Shown one piece after another: positions 7,124-10,969 of a stretch of DNA of 10,969 nt; positions within the stretch are counted from its first letter, which is position 1; each line of letters opens with the position of its first letter. This DNA is from Bacteroidota bacterium. Lineage in GTDB: Bacteria; Bacteroidota; Bacteroidia; Bacteroidales; 4484-276. The DNA lies in contig JABMQA010000081.1 of the NCBI GenBank assembly GCA_013203545.1, positions 1 through 10,969 on the forward strand, read 5' to 3'. A program made the position numbers and the translations under genes. The notes under the pieces were generated by a model, which saw only the letters and a program-made list of their open reading frames with translations, was not told the origin of the DNA and made no database searches.

Positions 7124-7663
7124 TTATTCCGAGATAATATAGGCCGAAACAATCTCACCAAAAAACATGGTATGGAAGTTTTGATTGGCGCCATGAAAAC
7201 TTCCGGGCACATCTGCAGGGTAATGTAATTGCTGCAGGTTTTTGGGAATGGCCTCCTTATCCTGGTGCTGCCGGTAAATGATTTTACATTCGAGTGTCAT
7301 CGGGAGTTCTTTAATGGCCGGTGCATTGACATTTTGACCTTCAACTATAGTCAGTCCCAATTCTTTTATCTTATCCACATCCCTGCCGGTTTTAGTACCG
7401 CAATAGGCAAGAATCCTCCTGACAGATTTGTCGGTGGGAATGTTGATGGTAAAATCTTCACTCCTGGCGAGCATTTCATGGGTAAAGCGGTTGTCCCTTA
7501 CAAAAACGGTAAAAATAAGTTTGTTCCACTCAATACCGATCTGCCCCCAGGCAATGGTCATACAATTAACCTTTTCACTTGATTTTGTTGTAATGAGGAT
7601 GCCTTTTTTCAGGGCTTTCAGGATGTCGTTCATGTGATCGAAGGGATCTATTTCATTATGCAT
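7124..7663 (-). CDS. Flavin reductase-like FMN-binding protein
   Basis: A 179-residue protein of the flavin reductase-like (split-barrel FMN-binding) family. Visible family features are the N-terminal LKALKKGILITTKS...VNCMTIAWGQIGIEWNK strand pattern, TVFVRDNRFTHEML followed by EDFTINIP, the YCGTKTGRDVDKIKELGL stretch, and the C-terminal HTMFFGEIVSAYI strand that closes the barrel. Related proteins bind FMN and reduce it with NAD(P)H, or have lost that activity; the partner or substrate cannot be inferred. No signal peptide, so cytoplasmic. The stop codon is one base from the stop of the convergent serine dehydratase gene, leaving no room for separate terminators. The start at 7663 gives the usual family length; an internal Met at residue 11 is an alternative. 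Confidence 0.85.
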   Translation of the reverse strand: MHNEIDPFDHMNDILKALKKGILITTKSSEKVNCMTIAWGQIGIEWNKLIFTVFVRDNRFTHEMLARSEDFTINIPTDKSVRRILAYCGTKTGRDVDKIKELGLTIVEGQNVNAPAIKELPMTLECKIIYRQHQDKEAIPKNLQQLHYPADVPGSFHGANQNFHTMFFGEIVSAYIISE

Positions 7664-7693
7664 GGCTTAATGTTTATATTTATTGAATGGTGT

Positions 7694-7701
7694 CAAAGGT
7701 A
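7694..7701 (-). promoter_or_regulatory. Putative -7 promoter box for the flavin reductase-like gene
   Basis: On the minus strand this reads TACCTTTG, an exact TAnnTTTG match, 30 bases before the start at 7663. The nearest TTTG upstream is 31 bases away, too far for a standard -33 element. Low-to-moderate confidence. Confidence 0.35.
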
Positions 7702-7811
7702 GGGATTTTGGTTGGGATTGGGAATAAATCTTCAAATTTGGGAATACCATTATCCTTTGCATATTTTTTCCTGATATTCAATTTTAAACTGCTGATAGTG
7801 ATAAAATATTC

Positions 7812-7819
7812 TATATTTG
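7812..7819 (+). promoter_or_regulatory. Putative -7 promoter box for the caspase-FGE gene
   Basis: TATATTTG is an exact TAnnTTTG match 55 bases before the ATG at 7875, implying a leader of roughly 45-50 bases. No good -33 TTTG is seen at the expected spacing. The surrounding AT-rich 211-base gap separates divergently transcribed genes and holds no credible coding sequence. Confidence 0.4.
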
Positions 7820-7874
7820 TCCTGCAACCAGACATGTAAACAAATGTATTTATAGAATAAAATCTTGATGGCAC

Positions 7875-9695
7875 ATGAAACTATATCAGCTTTTATCGCT
7901 TCACGTTTGGCTTCTTTTGACGGTATTTGTTAGTGCTCAGGAGCGAGGCTTCCAGCAGGTGAACCTTGAAATTGACGGACAGCCCACCACACTTTACACA
8001 GGTAGTCACGCCTTGCTAATAGGCATAAGCAATTATACAAGCGACTGGCCCGATCTGCCGGGTGTGAAAGACGATATCCGCACCGTTAAAGCTGCCCTTG
8101 AAAAAAACGATTTCAATGTAACGGTTATAGAGGACTCAGATGATAGAGAAATAGAAATCGCTCTCAATGATTTTATTGAGGAATATGGTGTTGATCCCGA
8201 CAATCGGCTGCTCATTTATTATGCCGGCCATGGCCACACAATGAAGGCACAGGATGGCAGACAGATGGGTTATATCGTACCTGCCAATTCACCGCTGCCC
8301 AGTGTGAATAGCAGCCAGTTTCACAGGAAAGCTATCAGCATGCGAAAGTTCGATGGTTGGGCCAGGGAGATTCTTTCCAAGCATGCTTTGTTTTTATTCG
8401 ATGCTTGTTTTTCGGGTAGCCTTTTTAACCTTAGCAGAGCTGTTCCTGCTGCCATCAGTTACAACACAAGCAAACCGGTCAGGCAATTTATTACCTCGGG
8501 CAGTGCCGAAGAGCAGGTGCCCGACCACAGCCTTTTCAGGGAGTATTTTGTAAAGGCCATTACCACCAGTGATGCCGATGCCAACAACGATGGCTACCTG
8601 ACCGGAAGTGAGCTGAGCAGTTACCTGTTTGATAAAGTAACCAACTATTCATACGACCAGCAACATCCCCAGGCCGGGAAAATCCGAGATCAGTACCTGG
8701 ATAAAGGTGACTTCATTTTTGTGCTCGACAGCCGGAAAAAAGAAAACACACATGCCACACATATATCCATCATTGAAGAGAATATTGCCCACTATGGCAG
8801 CATAGAACTTACCACTGAAATCTCCGGCAGCCTCTTCCTCGATGGCACATGGTTAAAAAACGTCTCCAGGGATACCCATGTTACACTCAGCGATGTACCC
8901 ACGGGCTCACACAACTTAAAAATTACCGGTGATGAAAACTGGCAGGAGGGCATAAATGTGAATGAAGATATCACTACCCGTATAACCGCTAAAAGTGCAA
9001 AGCACAATGTAAAGCAATTTGACTGGGAACCCGACATGGTTTTTGTGAAGGGTGGAACTTTTACCATGGGGTGCACCAGGGAACAAACTGACTGCAAGGA
9101 TGACGAAAAACCCAGACACCAGGTAATATTAGATGATTTTTATATAGGGAAATACGAAGTCACACAAAAACTATGGCTCGAAGTGATAGGAAACAATCCG
9201 AGCTATTTTTCAGCTTGTAATGATTGTCCGGTGGAACAGGTGAACTGGAGCGATGTACAGGAATTTATCAAGAAACTGAACCAGAAAACCGGGAAAAAAT
9301 ATCGCATGCCAACAGAAGCAGAGTGGGAGTTTGCTGCACGTGGTGGTATTTCGGAAACCTCAACAACATTTGCAGGTAGTAATAATATTGATGAGGTGGC
9401 CTGGTATGAAAAAAACAGCGACGGCAAAACCCATCCGGTCGGCCAGAAGAAACCTAATGAACTGGGTTTGTATGATATGAGTGGCAATGTTTACGAATGG
9501 TGTAGCGATTATTATGGTAAATATAGCAGCAACGACCAGAACAATCCAAAAGGCCCCACATCTGGTTCCAGCCGAATATTGCAGGGAGGCGGCTGGAATC
9601 GAAGTATTGAGAGTTGCCGAATTGCCCATCGAGGAGATAGCGAGGTTTATCGCAGGTATTACAGCTTTGGCTTCCGCCTTGCTCTCATTCCGTAA
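7875..9695 (+). CDS. Secreted caspase-like (C14) protein with PEGA-like and FGE/sulfatase-modifying-factor domains
   Basis: A 606-residue multidomain protein. A signal peptide (residues 1-21, hydrophobic core, likely cleavage after VSA) indicates export. Residues about 45-283 are a caspase-like peptidase with catalytic His119 in YYAGHGH and Cys178 in FDACFSG. A canonical EF-hand-style loop, DANNDGYLTGSE (235-246), sits inside this domain. About 307-372 resembles a PEGA repeat (GSLFLDG, PTGSHNLKI). From 386 to the end is an FGE/SUMF1 domain: MVFVKGGTFTMG, YEVTQKLW, MPTEAEWEFAARGG, GLYDMSGNVYEWCSD and GGGW...GFRLA. Only one of the two catalytic FGE cysteines is kept (Cys581; the other is Arg576), so formylglycine-generating activity is doubtful and a binding role for this C-type-lectin-like fold is more likely. 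No sorting domain is seen. Substrate and role are unknown; similar caspase-FGE fusions occur in other bacteria. Confidence 0.9.
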   Translation: MKLYQLLSLHVWLLLTVFVSAQERGFQQVNLEIDGQPTTLYTGSHALLIGISNYTSDWPDLPGVKDDIRTVKAALEKNDFNVTVIEDSDDREIEIALNDFIEEYGVDPDNRLLIYYAGHGHTMKAQDGRQMGYIVPANSPLPSVNSSQFHRKAISMRKFDGWAREILSKHALFLFDACFSGSLFNLSRAVPAAISYNTSKPVRQFITSGSAEEQVPDHSLFREYFVKAITTSDADANNDGYLTGSELSSYLFDKVTNYSYDQQHPQAGKIRDQYLDKGDFIFVLDSRKKENTHATHISIIEENIAHYGSIELTTEISGSLFLDGTWLKNVSRDTHVTLSDVPTGSHNLKITGDENWQEGINVNEDITTRITAKSAKHNVKQFDWEPDMVFVKGGTFTMGCTREQTDCKDDEKPRHQVILDDFYIGKYEVTQKLWLEVIGNNPSYFSACNDCPVEQVNWSDVQEFIKKLNQKTGKKYRMPTEAEWEFAARGGISETSTTFAGSNNIDEVAWYEKNSDGKTHPVGQKKPNELGLYDMSGNVYEWCSDYYGKYSSNDQNNPKGPTSGSSRILQGGGWNRSIESCRIAHRGDSEVYRRYYSFGFRLALIP

Positions 9696-9783
9696 TTGCA
9701 GTGTTTTTTTCCGAACTATATCTATTGAGATGCCTCACAAAGCGTGCAAACAGCATCAGTTATGCCTGGCACTATCTTTTGAA

Positions 9784-10969
9784 CTACCTCAAAACCAGTT
9801 TCCGCACCTCAACAATACCATTCACGGACAACTCTGCAAAATAGATACTTTTTGGAGCATATCCACCATTTTCACCATGACCAGTCCATGTCATCGAATG
9901 ACTTCCTGCTGTGAGATGTCCTGAATACACCTGATCAACAAGGCGGCCTGTTACATCGTAGATATTGAGTTGAACACACGAAAAATCCTCCAACTTTAAT
10001 TCAATATTAAATTGTCCTGTTGATGGATTTGGATAAATCGATTGGAGGGCATTTGTACTAGCAGACAACTCTTTCATCCCCACCACAATCCCCGGTGTTC
10101 CCAAAAACACATCCGTATAAATTTTATATTCACCTGCATCCAGCGGGATCTGGTCGTTTGTACCAGTCACGTAAATGGAATCCTCCGCAAAATAATCGTA
10201 CCAGGTACCGGTGTGCTGAAATGAGGGTGTGATGTTCCCATCGTTCACATCAAAATTACCGAGTATGGTCACATTCATGGAACTGTGATCCAGATGGATC
10301 TTTTTCATGGCTCCGTTAACGGACAGTGAAAAGTCATGGGTATGGAATGCTTCCTGTATATTCCTAAGATTCATCAGGTAACTATACACAGAATAGATTT
10401 GTGCCCTGCGTTCATCCTGCTGGTAATCCCACCGGATGGGTTTTGGATCGAGACGGTGGTCGCTGCCACCAATTGTTCCCGGGTAGTTGATGTGGTAATC
10501 ATACCCCAGTTCACAAAACTGCCACATCATCTTAGGTCCGGGAATGGTAAAGAAAAAGGCACCTGCCAGCTCCATGCGCTGCAAAGCTATTGTGGTATCT
10601 GTAATATTATAGCCACCGGATGAATTCCCATAATTCAGGTTTTTGGCCATCAGGCGCTCTTCATCATGACTTTCCATGTAACCAACCAGGTGAGGATAGT
10701 CGTAACCACGTTGTTGCCAGGAGATCCATGAAAAATCCGAATTGCTGTTCCATCCCATGGTGGCTTCGTTGTAATTGTAGTTCAGGTTTCCCCAGGTCAT
10801 CATTCCGTAATTTGCCAGCACCTTCTCCTCACTGTTATCGGTAAAATGCTCCAGGATCACATATGCTTCAGGATTAAACTCCCAAATGGCATCGGCCATG
10901 CGTTCCAGGATGGCGATCCTTGCCACATCATAATCCCAGCCGCTGCCGGGCGTATTGGTAAACCCCTTG
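9784..10969 (-). CDS. GH13 alpha-amylase-family glycosidase with T9SS sorting domain, C-terminal part (partial)
   Basis: The frame stays open to the right edge, so the 5' end lies outside; a GTG at 10926 is internal, since the residues before it (KGFTNTPGSGWDYD) continue the family pattern. Visible GH13 features are the stretch just after conserved region II, the acid/base Glu in VILEHFTDN (codon 10849-10851) and region IV YMESHDEER with its His-Asp pair (10673-10678). The nucleophile Asp would lie just beyond the edge. A beta-rich C-terminal domain follows, and the last ~80 residues are a type A T9SS sorting domain (IYPNPSTGQFNIEL, YDVTGRLV, KLVLR ending). The protein is therefore predicted to be secreted or surface-anchored and to act on alpha-glucans; exact specificity cannot be set from this part. 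It converges on the caspase-FGE gene with an 88-base gap in which no clear terminator was found. Confidence 0.9.
   Translation of the reverse strand, partial: KGFTNTPGSGWDYDVARIAILERMADAIWEFNPEAYVILEHFTDNSEEKVLANYGMMTWGNLNYNYNEATMGWNSNSDFSWISWQQRGYDYPHLVGYMESHDEERLMAKNLNYGNSSGGYNITDTTIALQRMELAGAFFFTIPGPKMMWQFCELGYDYHINYPGTIGGSDHRLDPKPIRWDYQQDERRAQIYSVYSYLMNLRNIQEAFHTHDFSLSVNGAMKKIHLDHSSMNVTILGNFDVNDGNITPSFQHTGTWYDYFAEDSIYVTGTNDQIPLDAGEYKIYTDVFLGTPGIVVGMKELSASTNALQSIYPNPSTGQFNIELKLEDFSCVQLNIYDVTGRLVDQVYSGHLTAGSHSMTWTGHGENGGYAPKSIYFAELSVNGIVEVRKLVLR

Noticed and set aside
7680..7874. A 64-codon minus-strand ORF in the gap between the flavin reductase and caspase genes
   Set aside because: AT-rich, no family resemblance, and it overlaps two promoter-like boxes in a divergent intergenic region.
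9729..9757. Possible terminator hairpin (GATGC...GCATC) between the convergent caspase-FGE and amylase genes
   Set aside because: The stem is only five pairs with a 19-base loop and no T tract follows in either direction.
9481..9924. A 147-codon plus-strand ORF spanning the caspase-FGE end and the amylase gene end
   Set aside because: It overlaps two well-supported genes in other frames and shows no domain of its own.
10924..10926. GTG as a true start of the amylase-family protein
   Set aside because: The frame stays open to the window edge and the upstream residues (GFTNTPGSGWDYD) continue the GH13 pattern, so the gene is partial rather than starting here.

Overview
The window looks like chromosomal DNA from a member of the Bacteroidota, probably a Bacteroidales-like or related marine or anaerobic lineage. 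Three things point there: a T9SS-type C-terminal sorting domain on a secreted GH13 glycosidase, a NagB-LmbE fusion enzyme of the type annotated in Bacteroides, and several TAnnTTTG boxes (the Bacteroidota -7 element) with few Shine-Dalgarno sequences. No rRNA, tRNA, CRISPR array or complete insertion sequence was seen.

Layout. Positions 1-1979 hold a two-component pair: the C-terminal end of an NtrC-like response regulator (Fis-type HTH) and a membrane-bound PAS/HisKA/HATPase histidine kinase. Between them sits a truncated, AT-rich RhuM-family gene that looks like an insertion remnant. A six-helix membrane protein of unknown function follows (2019-2630), then a large fused NagB-like/LmbE-like sugar enzyme (2708-5035). 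The next 521 bases (5036-5556) hold no convincing gene. They carry REP-like palindromes nested inside a 17-bp perfect inverted repeat about 357 bp across, which may be a small non-autonomous mobile element. Positions 5557-7122 encode a single-chain iron-sulfur L-serine dehydratase. It converges, with one base between stop codons, on a flavin reductase-like gene on the minus strand (7124-7663).

Positions 7875-9695 encode a secreted caspase-like (C14) protein with a PEGA-like middle and a C-terminal formylglycine-generating-enzyme/C-type-lectin-fold domain that has lost one of the two catalytic cysteines. A GH13 alpha-amylase-family protein with a T9SS tail runs on the minus strand off the right end of the window (9784-10969).

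Most genes look like ordinary chromosomal functions: sensing, amino-sugar and serine catabolism, secreted glycan degradation. The points deserving a second look are the repeat-rich segment 5134-5490, the RhuM remnant inside the two-component operon, the altered active site of the NagB domain, and the caspase-PEGA-FGE architecture. No complete novel system is evident from the sequence alone.
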